This document shows positions 13,285 to 25,066 of a DNA stretch of 64,000 nt, piece by piece. Position numbers and translations under genes: made by a program. The DNA is from Antedon mediterranea. Its lineage: Eukaryota; Echinodermata; Crinoidea; Comatulida; Antedonidae. Position 1 is the first letter of the stretch. Every line of letters starts with the position of its first letter. The stretch is from NCBI RefSeq assembly GCF_964355755.1, contig NC_092672.1, forward strand, positions 29,136,501 to 29,200,500, in the 5' to 3' direction. The notes under the pieces were generated by a model. It was given only the letters and a program-made list of their open reading frames with translations, made no database searches and was not told the DNA's origin.

Positions 13285-13465
13285 AGGTCCACTACAGGGA
13301 ATAATTTCGCCAGTGTAGCATAGCAAAAAGCTATACAAAACAACCTTTTTGCTACACATTTCTACAATTGTGTAGCAAAAAATACAATACAAAACTATGT
13401 TTCTTGACTAAAAAATCAGTTTGATTAGCAATTTTGCTAAACAAAATTTTCAAATGAAATTTTTC
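13285..13465 (-). repeat. Dispersed repeat, inverted relative of 26215-26410
   Basis: The reverse complement of this block matches 26215-26410 over most of its length. Shared words include GCTACACAATTGTAGAAATG, TTTTGCTATGCTA and CACTGGCGAAATTATT. The copy at 26.2 kb lies inside a larger TIR element, which suggests the segment is part of that family. Confidence 0.7.
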
Positions 13466-13574
13466 CATGCACTATATCTACTGTATGAAAAATTTACAGT
13501 ATCTACACTGGCCCAAACTTTTTCCCCTCCCTCTGGATCCTGTAATGCCTTTCTGTACATCTACTGTAAAGAAC

Positions 13575-14403
13575 ACTACAGTTTTGAAGTACTAATCTGT
13601 CATTTGAACTACTATATTCTGGTCCAATGGACAAGGATCACACTACTGTATGTCCACACTATAGTTTCAAGTTCTAATCCATCATTTGAACTATGCTAGC
13701 CCAATGGACATAGGTCAGGCTACTGTTTGTCCACACTATAGTTTCAAGTTATAATCTGTCATTTGAACTACTATATTCTGGTCCAATGGACATGGGTCAG
13801 ACTACTGTATGTCCACACTATAGTTTCAAGTTCTAATCCGTCATTTGAACTATGCTAGCCCAATGGACATAGGTCAGGCTACTGTTTGTCCACACTATAG
13901 TTTCAAGTTATAATCTGTCATTTGAACTACTATATTCTGGTCCAATGGACATGGGTCAGACTACTGTATGTTCACACTACAGTTTCAAGTTCTAATCCGT
14001 CATTTGAACTATGCTGGCCCAATGGACATGGGTCAGACTATCGTATGTCCACACGATAGTTTCAAGTTCTAATCCGTCATTTGAACTACTGTATGCTGGC
14101 CCAATGGACATGGGTCAGACTACTGTAGGTCCACACTATAGTTTCAAGTTCTAGTCCACGTCATTTGAACTATGCTGGCCCAATGGACATGGATAAGACT
14201 ACTGTACAATGTCCACAGTACACTATAGTTTCAAGTTCTAATCCGTCATTTGAACTATGCTGGCCCAATGGACATGGATCAGACTACTGTCCACACTATA
14301 GTTTCAAGTTCTAGTCCACGTCATTTGAACTATGCTGGCCCAATAGACATGGATCAGACTACTGTCCACACTATAGTTTCAAGTTCTAATCTGTCATTTG
14401 AAC
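13575..14403. repeat. 77-bp tandem satellite, about 10-11 copies
   Basis: A unit of about 77 bp repeats head to tail. Its landmarks are TTTCAAGTTCTAATC, GTCATTTGAACTATGCTGG, CCCAATGGACATGGGTCAGA and CTACTGTATGTCCACACTATAG. Units diverge by point changes, and there are two higher-order variants alternating at the left end (TACTATATTCTGGT versus TATGCTAGCC). Any reading frames through it are by-products of the repetition. Confidence 0.92.
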
Positions 14404-15824
14404 TAAGCTTGTTTGTGATACAAAATTATTATTATTATTATCTCCAAACAAATATTTTACATTTTTATTTTTTTACTACTGTACAGTATTACTATCAACC
14501 TGTGTAATTACAGAAATGATGTCTAATTAACCCAAAGACTTTGAGTGATAAATCATTGCTTATTATAACTCATGCTCTATGTTTTACTATACTGTATTAG
14601 TATAACGTTTATAAACATAAGGGGTCAGATAAAGGTCATCAGTATAAGGATAAACTTTAATTATGCAGATTGAGATATCATAAGAAGAAGTCATTAAAAA
14701 ACACAAACTACCCACTACTGTACTAATTATAAAATGTTTTGCATTTATCAATATTTCTGTACACTGCATGATTGTGATCTAATATGTAAAAATAAAACTT
14801 GTTGAAAGGCAATACAAATGGATATGTTGGAAAAATTACAATACAAATACAAGAATGGCTTTTTCTTTTATAAGACATTGGTTGTACAGTACTGTAAACA
14901 TTTATCAACTTTCACAGCTTTTTCCCTGGGATTAAATTTGGTCACTCATAATGAAAAAAAAAAGATTTAAAAAACCATTTAAAAACCCCTTTTTAATGCC
15001 ACAAGTAGTATTATACTGTAACTTAACAGTACTTTGTTTTTCGATGTATAGTATTAAGTTACAGTAGGTTTATTTATATATTTATTTAAACAATATTTTA
15101 CGAATGTGGTCCATCCAGCCGAAGCTGATCATTAGGGACCCTCACAGAAATACATCATGACAAGACATAAACATGTACAGTACAGTAATAATAATAAAAA
15201 TTTAATTAAAATAAATATAATTTATAAAGATAAAATAAAGCACAAACAATTTTACAGTGGAATAACTCATTTATCAAAATATAACTTCCTAGACGTCATT
15301 TTATACAAATTTCTTATATAATTTATCATCTATCTAGTCAGTTGATTTGTACAATTTGACAAAATGACATCTTAAAAGTAGTTTAATCAGAAAACATGTG
15401 GAACTTGTCATTTATCATTTCCCATCAACATGTTAACTACTGTATATTATTTTACTCTCTGACATTCTTTTAGTAATGATCTTATTATTCATACTGTATT
15501 ACCATTTTTATAAAAAATATCAACTCGCATGAAAATTTTGTATTCTCATTTTTTAATGTTGTTATTCAAACGTCAAAGCCGCATTATACTGTAAATACAC
15601 ATGTACTGTAATCCACTTAATCATAAAATCTCAATGTATTCTCATACATAATAAACTTTAATTAATAAGCAATGATCATATTAACAATATTTATTATTGA
15701 AAATACTCTATTTTCAGTTAAAAAAAGTGTCTGTATCATGTAACACTAAACAGTATCATTTAAAAGTTTATCCATGTTATAGGAACTCACAACAGGTCAA
15801 CTTTCTTAATATATAACAAGCATT
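14404..15824. other. AT-rich non-coding stretch
   Basis: Nothing coding is seen. There are short AT-rich repeats around 15.2 kb. Confidence 0.5.
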
Positions 15825-16110
15825 CAGTTATGGAATTCACTCCCCTTTTTTGTTCAAAGCTCCTCTTCATTACAATTATTTAAACAGAGATCTAAAGGCT
15901 ACTTTTGTGAAATTCTTAGATTAAGAGAAATTTAATTTGGATATTGTTTGTGTATTATGTTTAATTAATTGTGGTTACCTTGTTTATTCTGTTATATTTT
16001 TATAGGACCACAATGGAAATAACTTTGCCGTCTCGGTACTTTTTTGTGTTTTTATCCTATGATTTTATATCAGAATAAAGAAATAAAAATAAATAAATAT
16101 TCAATCTAAA
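15825..16110 (+). mobile_element. LINE 3' end (ORF2 C-terminus, 3' UTR and tail)
   Basis: From about 15825 the plus strand reads QLWNSLPFFVQSSSSLQLF followed by a KQRSKGYF-like tail and a stop near 15935. This is the recognisable end of non-LTR retrotransposon ORF2 proteins (LWNSLP...SL..FK..LK.YF). A short 3' UTR follows, ending in an (AAATA)-rich tail near 16075-16100. It is strongly 5'-truncated and dead. Confidence 0.75.
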
Positions 16111-16331
16111 ATGTGCCATACAATATACACATGTTAATCTACTCAAATCTTACAATCTCATAAATCATACTGTACAAAAAATAATTGTTAATAAACAATG
16201 ATCATATAACAATATGTATTGAAAATAGTTTATTTTAAAATAATAATCAGGTTCTCTTTTTCAAAAGGTCTCTCAGAATATAGAAAAAAATCAAGAATCA
16301 TACAGCAATGGTGAGGAGTTTGATGCTATAA

Positions 16332-16460
16332 AGCTCTGTCTACACTATCAAACTTTATTTGACAAAAAAAAATGGACATACAGTACTACAGAATATCACT
16401 ACCATATTTGGGCACATTACACTTTTTTTGTCAAACTAGTTTGATAGTGTAGACAGAGCT
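16332..16460. mobile_element. MITE, 'AGCTCTGTCTACACTATC' family, best copy
   Basis: The ends AGCTCTGTCTACACTATCAA and the exact inverse form ~22-bp near-perfect terminal inverted repeats around a ~129-bp element. TAA flanks both sides (16329-16331 and 16461-16463), which resembles a PIF/Harbinger 3-bp target duplication. Older relatives are at 47316-47461, 52677-52842 and 63270-63376. Some of those look flanked by TTAA instead, so the superfamily stays open. Confidence 0.85.
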
Positions 16461-17109
16461 TAAGTAATTATTAATTACGATTAGGTCTACAGGATAGATG
16501 GATATGCTGTGTATGTGGCGTAGTAAGAAGAGTTCAGTAATAGTATCGTTCAACTTCATACTGTACACAAATACAAAGTCCGCTCAAGTCTACATGTACC
16601 CTAACATTCCAAAGAATATGAACAGTTGATTGATTGATTGAATGGACATTAATTGATGACATTCACTACAATGACAATTAACAATACATCACTTGTAATG
16701 TGTTTATGTTAAACAAGTATTCAATGGTGGCATAATACAATACAGTATACACATGGTATACACAATTAAAATCTTTCAATTCATTCATTGTGTAGTCATG
16801 TATACAATGACCTACTGTACAAAGAATAAGGGCTAACACAATTACATGAACAATTAAAAACATTCATAAAAAAATAAAGAATAAGTGTCTTGTGCATGGT
16901 TTCTTCAGTCTTTTTTAGTAAAAAATTGGTGACGCACCAGTGACTCACTGTACTAATCAGCCCGCGATATTTCTTTTCGTACATAAGTTGGTGACACCAG
17001 TGACCTCATGATGTCACCACAAAAAAAATGAATATCATACAGTAGTCATCCATAAGGTGTGACGTAGGAATTGACCAACTACAATTCTTTAATACAAACG
17101 CTTTCTGAT

Positions 17110-17235
17110 GAGCCGTCTGTGAAGTGGAGTGGATTAGACAATGGACCTATAAATTAACTAATTTATAGGTCCATAATTAGACTATGGACTTTGTATGTCG
17201 ATGTACTGTATGGGGTTCGAATCCTATGATTAACT
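17110..17235 (+). repeat. tRNA-derived SINE with inserted palindrome
   Basis: A tRNA-like head reads AGCCGTCTGTGAAGTGGAGT...GGATTAGACAATGGA, with a B box GGTTCGAATCC at 17214-17224 and an AT-rich tail. The A-to-B-box stretch is interrupted at 17141-17174 by a long palindrome, after which the ATTAGAC.ATGGAC context repeats. It is a SINE relic, not a functional tRNA. Confidence 0.65.
17141..17174. repeat. Perfect 16-bp palindrome with 2-nt spacer
   Basis: ATGGACCTATAAATTA is followed by AC and then its exact inverse TAATTTATAGGTCCAT. It lies inside the SINE head and could form a near-perfect hairpin or cruciform. Confidence 0.95.
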
Positions 17236-17702
17236 TTTTATTTTTATAGTGAGAGAGATTATTTTTAGAGGATTAGGTTAAATTTGGAACTTAAAGGAAG
17301 TAGTTCGGCTTTCTTTTCACATTACTGTAGGAGTCCCCAACTTATGTACGAAAAAAAAAATTGCGTTCAGCTTAGTGTTCTGGTGTTAACATCTCAACAG
17401 GATTATTTTTACAATTTTACTAATATAAATAATAATGGAAATATTTGAAATTTATCAACTTGACAGTTACTGTCACACACAAAACCAGTAACTGATACTA
17501 TAAGAAAACATGATAGATTACAAAACATTAAATGAATGTAACCGGACACTAAAAAATACTGTATTCAGGGTGTGATTGGCAACCTATCTAGCTTATTCCC
17601 AATGGACCTCACTAATCCTTAGGGATAGACCATGTAAATAAAACTATGTCAATGAAATTGACAGCATTGTTATTTATGACAGTTTATTAATCACTAAATT
17701 TA

Positions 17703-18003
17703 GGATCTGTTTCTGCTACATAGCGCCCGAAAAAAACATTCATTTATTTATAGGCCAAACGCATTTCTGCTCCTAAATAAATCCTTTAGATTTGTGGTCG
17801 ATCGTTATAATAATTAATGTTTCAAAATGCAATACAATCCGGCGGTCCAACATTCAAGATACTAGTACAGCTTTCAATAACCGCTATTTTGTGTTAAAGC
17901 GGTACCAGTTAAATGGCGTTCTAACACCGAATCAATTAACCGTTATTTTCAGGATGCCATTAATAACCGGTTATTATAAAATATTTTTTCTGTTTCTGCT
18001 GCC
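17703..18003. repeat. CTGTTTCTGCTGC-family repeat fragments
   Basis: GGATCTGTTTCTGCTACA at the left, CATTTCTGCTCC inside, AATAACCGGTTATT near 17958 and CTGTTTCTGCTGCCAA at the right all belong to the family also seen at 897, 23785, 26069, 50643 and 57410. The ends here are not a clean inverted pair, so this is probably two nested or rearranged copies. Confidence 0.55.
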
Positions 18004-18639
18004 AAGAAATTGGGGTTAATTTTATTCACGATTTAATAATTGGTTCTTTTTTTCGCAGCACAAACAGGACCATGGTAATTTATGTTTCTAGACGCTTGAA
18101 TTGAAGCTTTTAAAAAAGATTTTAAGTCAGAGGAGAAGGAAATATCTGACTACATCTTGTATATTTTTGTGGACAAAACCAGACAACTACTGTAGGCAAA
18201 AAATCAACAAACTTGTGACATTTTATCTACCTATGTTTACAAATCTCATTGTAAGTAATTAGCTACAGTACTTTGCACCCAGTGAGCCCTTATTTATCTA
18301 GTCAGGACAAAGTTAGGCCATTGAGATTTTCCCCATGGCTAGACTGATGAATTGGTTACACTTGAAATCAACCTCAACTGAAGGTTTTATCAACAATATT
18401 TTCAACCTACAGTACTGTATGGCTGGCAGATTCAATTCAACCAGATACAATACTGTACAGTCATGCTCTGAAGTAGAGCTTTTCTAAAAAAATGTTGACC
18501 ATGCCTTGTTCAGTGATTTCGAGCTCGTTCCTCGTGGGTGTCGCTTTCGATGCCCGGCATGTAGAACAAACCGGAAAAGAAATTCGTTTTTGCCAGTGGC
18601 CATCTAACTATTAAATTCTTGAACTTTGACTCTTGTTAT

Positions 18640-18760
18640 ATTGTACTGTGTATTGTGATATTTTGTATGTTTTGTAAGATCATTTTAATCCAGACCTTTT
18701 TATTTGAATTGCCCCGTGTGGGATGATTAAAGAATTTTGAATTGAATTGAAGTGAAAGAT
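18640..18760 (+). mobile_element. LINE 3' tail with (AATTG)n end
   Basis: ATTTGAATTGCCCCGTGTGG is followed by GATTAAAGAATTTTGAATTG repeats. A GAATTGAATTG tail of this kind is typical of the 3' end of non-LTR elements. No protein-coding part is preserved. Confidence 0.5.
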
Positions 18761-18769
18761 TGACATTTT

Positions 18770-19499
18770 TGTGGAGGTGTTTCCAGAATATAAATGAAAA
18801 AAATTTAAAGTAAAAAGTGTTTTTAATACTCTAGTACTGTTCGAGTAGTATTATTAGTAAACAGTAATAAAAATATAGAATCTATCTACAGTATGTTCTT
18901 CCTTTTACATTCCAGTATGACCATTTACACATAACATGGATGGAGCGGACAGGTGGTTTCCGCTCAAGATAGATAAAGATTCTACGTGGGACAAGCTACA
19001 GTATGAGGTTTTCCATTTTCCGTTGCTGCTCATCAGTGTAAATTGCTCTTTAAATTTAAGCAAAGGGCTTAAAAATGTAAGGGCGCTTGGGTCAACTGGG
19101 CCCCTCATATGGCCGGATACCATGTACTGTACTGACTGTATAATGTTGGTACAGTATCAGCGTCCTTTAATTTATTCCTGTTACAGTTTTTATACTGCCC
19201 ATTGATACTGCATTTACAGACTAGAGTTAACATTACATATTCAGTGAATTAAACGTATTAATAATTATTTTACTTCTTGGTAAATACGGGAAAACATCAA
19301 TTTATAGCACCAATGATTTAACAATAAATTGTGTGTATCACTATCAGTATCAGTATAAATGAATATTATAATACAGTACAGTACACCCCAAAAATCTAGT
19401 CTTATCAGTAGTACTGTACTACTATCATGTCCAATTAAAATGTAACAGATGTAAACAACGACTTGTGAAATATCGAACCAACAATTATCTGTCTGCAGT
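18770..19499. other. Non-coding stretch
   Basis: Open frames around 18.9-19.2 kb occur on both strands but match nothing I recognise. A good acceptor-like CCTTTTACATTCCAG ends at 18915, but no exon could be supported after it. Confidence 0.4.
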
Positions 19500-19685
19500 T
19501 ATTCAAATCCAACAGTACTACTATACTGTACAAGGTACCTACTATTATACTGTACAAGGTACAGTACTGTAAACATACAGTACTGCTATTATACTGTACA
19601 AGGTACAGTACTGTTACTGTAAACATACAGTACTACATACTGTACAAGGTACAGTACTGTAAACATACAGTACTACTGTACCTGC
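19500..19685. repeat. Tandem repeat rich in GTACAGTACTGTA, ~40-47 bp units
   Basis: About four imperfect units contain ACTGTACAAGGTAC followed by AGTACTGTAAACATACAGTA. The units are built almost wholly from the palindromic word that is scattered over the left half of the window. Confidence 0.8.
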
Positions 19686-20834
19686 ACAGTTATTAATATT
19701 TCCAACTGGCAATGCATAGATCTGTATGGGTCTGTAGTATGTAATGTGCTACCTACCTGAAAGGGCAAAAAAGATAATTATCTTCGCACTTCAAAACCAA
19801 CTGTTTATAATAATAGTAATCCAAGTCTGTCCGTTGAACATGCATTAATTGGTGTGATCAGTCGTGTGAGCCTGGAGTACTCGTAACCATATGATATCTA
19901 CGATTGTCTCTTAGATCCACCCGCTTCAATGGGCACAACACAGGTAAATGAGCCAGAATATCAAATGAGCGAGAAAACACCATGGCCAGCATAATATAAT
20001 TGTAACGCTTGAGCGATCACAGTGTATAATGACACTTCATGCTTGACTGACACTGATGAAGTGGGCGGGGCTTAAATGCTTTGTTATTGTTTACTGCAGG
20101 TACCGTGGCACCTTGATTTTATCTGCAGTAAAGTCAATTGGTTTCATTATTATTAATTAAAGACACAATTCCCTGCAATTTTGGACGCTTTTAAAATGAT
20201 TAAACCAGGTATTCCTTGTACTTAATACTACGTTGTTAATGTTCTATGGTTAATTTAATACAAACATTCCAAATCCAATCCTCCTTATTTCTCCGGGAGC
20301 CTCACAATTTTCATACAGTACAATCCGAATGTACCCAAAATTGAGGTTGCATCGAACATTTTCTACCCTAGGACAGTATTGTATGCTCTCGGACCTAGCC
20401 GGGTAATACCCATAAGGTATGAACTATATAGGCCTAGCCTTAATTACTGTACTGTAAAAAATGAATCTACAATCTAAACTCTACTGTTCACAGAAACTAC
20501 TGTGTGGCCTTAACAGACGTTTCTTTGAACTTCAGAACTCTGAAGGTACTGTAATGTACAGTAGAGCTTATTCATCTAAAATCACAGTATCTACATAATT
20601 TACCCATAATTATGGCATTCTAAGCTTATGCCGTCCAACTTTTCATATAATGATTTGAGAAAGCCTATTGCAAGTTATACAGTAATTGAAATATGCAGTG
20701 TTACAATCAGTTAACACAAAATGACTGTAGATACAGTAGTAGTTAACACATTGTACAGTTACTACCATCTTTAGACCACCTTGTTATATCATACAGTTAA
20801 CATTAATATTGCGAGATTTTAGAGCCAGCTATCT
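19686..20834. other. Non-coding stretch
   Basis: I see no gene. Composition is somewhat less AT-rich around 19.9-20.1 kb. Confidence 0.4.
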
Positions 20835-21850
20835 TACTGTATTTATTCGAATAAATGCCCTGGGGCGTTTATTGTTTGGGAGGGTTTTACGAGGGGCGTT
20901 TCTTGTTCGGGAGGGTGTTTAGAGGGGCGTTCATTTGAGGGAGGTGTTTATTCCTTTATGCTGACGACACAACAGTACTTTATTCTAACAAAAATGTCCA
21001 ATCCTTATTCAATACTGATCAATTTGTCCCAATATTTTGCCGCTAATAAACTTTCTCTCAATCATAAAAAATGTAGCTTCATCCTCTTTGGGACCCCACA
21101 ACTACGGTATTAAAATCTATTGACTTATCAGCCAACAAAATTACCATTGACAACCATGATATAACTTGTGTACAATCAGCTAAGTTTTTAGGTGTAGTAA
21201 TGGACAGCAATCTAACTTTTATTCACTAAAAAGAAGTAGAAAATAAAACTTCCAAAAGCGTTATCATCTAGGTTATCCTCATTTGTACCCCTTAATATTC
21301 TTCAATCAAACCCTTTACTGCTTCCTCATTCTTCCCTATTTGAGCTACTGTAACATTGTCTGGGCCAATACTTGCATATCCAACCTCAGTAAACTGCAAA
21401 TTATACAAAAGAAGGCTATCAGGATTATATCCGGCGCTCCACCACGGTCTCATTCTTCCCATTTATTTTCAAACCTTTAATCTCCTTAAACTCACTGATA
21501 TAAACTTAATGCAACAAGGCAAATTTGTATTCTCCGCCCTGCATTCCACTTCTCCAAATCATTTAAGCAATATGTTTATTTGCAATTTTTCTATTCACAA
21601 TTACCCTACACGTTCTAGAACAGATAGTACAGTATACACATACCTATCCACAACACCAATTATTTTCAAAACAGTATTAGATACTCCGGTCCATCAATGA
21701 TGAACAGTTTACCACCCCCAATTACAAATGCTGTTTCAATTTTCCAAAAAAATTTAAACACCTATTGTCAAATTGAAATTTGTTGAATGCAATAGTGCGT
21801 TTATTCAAATGAAGGCATTATTCAAAGAGGAATGTTTATTTTAATAAAGG
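20835..21850. repeat. Host repeat split by a LINE insertion
   Basis: The left part (20835-20953) has repeated GGGGCGTTT/GGGAGGTGTTTA and TTTATTCGAATAAATGCCC words. The right part (21785-21850) resumes with GTGCGTTTATTCAAATGAAGGC and GAATGTTTATT. The LINE fragment 20954-21784 lies between them, so the older repeat was interrupted. Confidence 0.55.
20954..21784 (+). pseudogene. Non-LTR retrotransposon reverse transcriptase fragment (broken)
   Basis: This is the C-terminal part of a LINE ORF2 reverse transcriptase. It starts LYADDTTVLYSNKN, which contains the catalytic YADD box. It continues NKLSLNHKKCSFILFG and AKFLGVVMDSNLTFIH, then a stop and frameshifts. After these come LPYLSYCNIVWANT, LQIIQKKAIRIISG, YPTRSRT and a final PPITNAVSIFQKNLNTY before the last stop. 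The motif order is that of the CR1/Jockey/L2-like groups. At least one stop codon (near 21229) and several frame changes show it is dead. No endonuclease domain or 3' UTR is present. It is inserted into the repeat spanning 20835-21850. Confidence 0.88.
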
Positions 21851-22263
21851 TATATTGTGTTATCCATTATGTATTACTGTACTTTGTTGATGGGTTCATC
21901 TTTAAAAACAATGTCTTGTTCTTTTCTTTGAACCAAAGCTTTCTTTGAATATGGTCAGAGGAATTAACTTTTGTTTCCTGTTTTCAGTAACTAAATGTTT
22001 TATCACGACTTGTAAGTAAGTATGTTAATCATGTGCTCATAATTTAAAATGATTGAATATTTCCAAACACAAGCCAACCATTGTAAACCGTTCCAAATCA
22101 TAACTATCACTTCTTGTGTTCCCATTGTTTTATTCATATGAGCGTAAAATCATATTATTATGACATTTCACATTCGAAAACAAAAATGGTCAATAATACA
22201 ATTATATAATGATAATGTAGTTCAATGTTCACAACATTTATTTTTTAATTGAACTGAATCTTT

Positions 22264-22380
22264 ATGAGTGCAATGGTACAAATAAGTTCATGAGGTCAAA
22301 GATGAATGGTTATTTAACATCATTTCATCTTTCTCCAAAATAAATAATTTGTTGAAGGAAAATAAATAACTTGTTTTACA
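22264..22380. repeat. Degenerate MITE, 'AGTGCAATGGTACAAATAA' family
   Basis: AGTGCAATGGTACAAATAAG at the left matches the TIRs of the elements at 41601-41681 and 44899-44975. The right end is decayed. Confidence 0.4.
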
Positions 22381-22974
22381 CACATACTGTAATTTTAATG
22401 AAAGTCTAGGCCAAGGCCTCTATTTAATAAAACAGCTCTCCAATTTTGGCAGGTACAGTACTACTACTAGTATACTGTACACAACAGGTTGATTCAAAAG
22501 CGATCAAGAGACTAGCCTCCGACCTGTCGCGCATTCCAATAGCTCATAATTGTAACAAGAATAAACTGCATAACAATACTGCACGCGCATACCAAAATTG
22601 TACTCCTAAAGGGCCCAATAGTTCAATGGAATAGTTATTGAATATCATGTGACCCACAATCCTTCAATCAAATTACAAGTATCTATTCATATGCATTATA
22701 ATAATATTGGACAAATTACAATCACAGTACTACGGAAACTATTTGGTTTTTATTCTTATTCTGTAGTGTAATAAAGTTTTTAAAATTTTAAATGGTTCTT
22801 TTACACCTGTTCAGGCATGTTTTGTTTTCACATTAAATTTTGTGCGGCTTGCTACGCGTACTGTAGCCACGTGGAGCGGCAAAGTTGTGTTTTGATCTAA
22901 CCAGGTTCCCATTACTGGGTGGAGAGAGGCAAACACGCAAGTAAATATCTCGCATAAGAATATAAGCAATGCGG

Positions 22975-23045
22975 CGAGAGTTGGATTCGAACCTCAATCT
23001 CACGATTAGTAGTTGAACGTCCAACACAATGCGCCACATGCCCTT
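22975..23045 (-). repeat. tRNA-derived SINE head
   Basis: The minus strand reads GTGGCGCATTGTGTTGGA (A-box region) and GAGGTTCGAATCC (B box) at tRNA-like spacing. The acceptor stem does not pair and no CCA context is visible, so it is a SINE or pseudo-tRNA. Confidence 0.55.
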
Positions 23046-23784
23046 GTGATACAGTATACTGTGTAGAATCATCAAACTTCCCTACCGATCTAAAAGTTAA
23101 AAAATTTACTTTGAACAATCAGAAAATTTGATGAAAAGATTTATAAAGAAAAAACATTGTTGAATACTGAACTGAAGTAGTTTGGTGAGACTGAGAGCAA
23201 GCTGCTTTTATTAACAAGCTAAAATAAGATTTAAAACTTTACACCTTGAACTATGGTACAAATTCAAGTTTATTTTTTATTCTCTAGTGAAAAGTGTTTA
23301 TTTATTTTGAGATAAGAAAACTTCACACCTAATAACTTTACAAAGAAAATTATAATCTGTAAAAATAAGTTTAATCTTAAAAATTAACGTCCCAGAAGCA
23401 TCCATGCGTGGGTGTACAGGAATGTCTACCCCTACCTGGTTTTGTGTTTGTATTAAGTTTATAAATTCTTTTTTGAAAGAAAACAAATCGATGGGAGGAG
23501 CAGAAAGTACAGTATTAAACAGTACAGTACCTCGAAATCTTAAAATATGCAATAACAAAAATTATTAGTTTAAAAAATAAAACACAGTTTTTGGTATATA
23601 ATATAAAATTTCATTGTGTTTTTGTGCAATTTTGTAGCTACTGTATGCAAAATTCAAATTGTTCCAAAAAAAAATATATCACTTTAGTCTGTGGTCTTGT
23701 TTCCGAAAAAAATAAACAATTATTAAACCATGTGAATAAAACATGAGAAATTTCCAATTAAACAAGAAATGGCAGCCTGTGAAA

Positions 23785-24005
23785 GTTATTGATTGGGTGT
23801 TTAACTTTAACGCCATTCAACCAGTTATCGCTAATTGCAAAATAACGGTTTTGATTGACCACTGACCGTCAACTACTGTCGCATCTTTAATATTTGTCTG
23901 CCTCACATTGCATTTTGGGTAAAGTTAACTTTTTTCGTCAACGACTACCCAGTAATTTAAACAGTTATTTTGGGAGGACAAATTAAAAAGAACAGAAATG
24001 TAGTA
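23785..24005. repeat. CTGTTTCTGCTGC-family repeat fragment
   Basis: It shares TTGCATTTTGGGTAA, CGACTACCCA and an AACAGTTATTTTGGG stretch followed by AACAGAAATG with the copy at 57410-57576, in the same order. Confidence 0.6.
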
Positions 24006-24561
24006 GATAAAAATTTTACTTTTTTTACTTTACAGTTCATTCATCCCTTAGCAGCAAAAATAGACAGTGCTGTATGTTGTTACAACACAAATATACAGTA
24101 ATGCACAGTAGTATAAACAGTATGTTGATGTGTAGAGTAATAAACTATAGGTGGATGTATAGGCTACTTTAGGGAATACTAAATCCTTGAAAGTTGTGTA
24201 CTGTATACAATAGGGATACTGTATGGTACTGACAACATTAAAATACCAAGTATTTATCTACTGTAGTTAATAGTGAAATTAAAATATGGTTGTTGAACGT
24301 AACTAAAGCCATAAGTCTTTTATTGGGCTGGCATCCCAGAACATGCTAACTGACATAGAACCGGAACATCCTCTGTAGTCAGCCATTCCAAACAGATAGC
24401 AATTTTAAATTTTGCGCAAAAGTACCTGTATGATTTGCATAATGTTTTCTAAAGGACACACATTCGAGAAATTTAGATGCGAAGTGGAAGAGAGTGACAA
24501 AACATGCGTAGTGTTCTTGTGTACTGTAACAAGAATAGACAGTCATGCTGCATATCAAAAT

Positions 24562-25066
24562 TCAATGGGACTATAACGAAATTCAATGGGAATACAGCTA
24601 TACAGTATATTGAAATGCAATGGGAATATATAATGAAATTCAATGGGAATATAATGAAATTCAATGGGAATATAACAAAATTCAATGGGAATATAACCAA
24701 ATTCAATGGGAATATAACCAAATTCAATGGGAATATAACCAAATTCAATGGGAATATAATGAAATTCAATGGGAATATAACGAAATTCAATGGGAATATA
24801 ACGAAATTCAGTGGGAATATAACCAAATTCAATGGGAATATAATGAAATTCAATGGGAATATAATGAAATTCAATGGGAATATAATGAAATTCAATGGGA
24901 ATATAACCAAATTCAATGGGAATATAACCAAATTCAATGGGAATATAACCAAATTCTATGGGAATATAATGAAATTCAATGGGAATATAACAAAATTCAA
25001 TGGGAATATAACAAAATTCAATGGGAATATAATGAAATTCAAGGGGAATATAACGAAAATCAATGA
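24562..25066. repeat. 21-bp minisatellite, about 24 copies
   Basis: The consensus unit ATTCAATGGGAATATAAC(C/G)AA is 21 bp, a multiple of three, and lacks stops in several frames. As a result two plus-strand and two minus-strand frames run open through the array, giving repeats such as KFNGNIT and EIQWEYN on plus, and IPIEFGY and FPLNFVI on minus. Copies differ mainly at the AACCAA/AACGAA/AATGAA position. The left end is irregular (24562-24640). I see no signal peptide, splice sites or promoter, so I treat the open frames as by-products of the repeat length. Confidence 0.93.

Noticed and set aside
18905-19205. Overlapping plus and minus frames after a good acceptor-like site at 18915
   Set aside because: No conserved motif, and open frames on both strands suggest chance.
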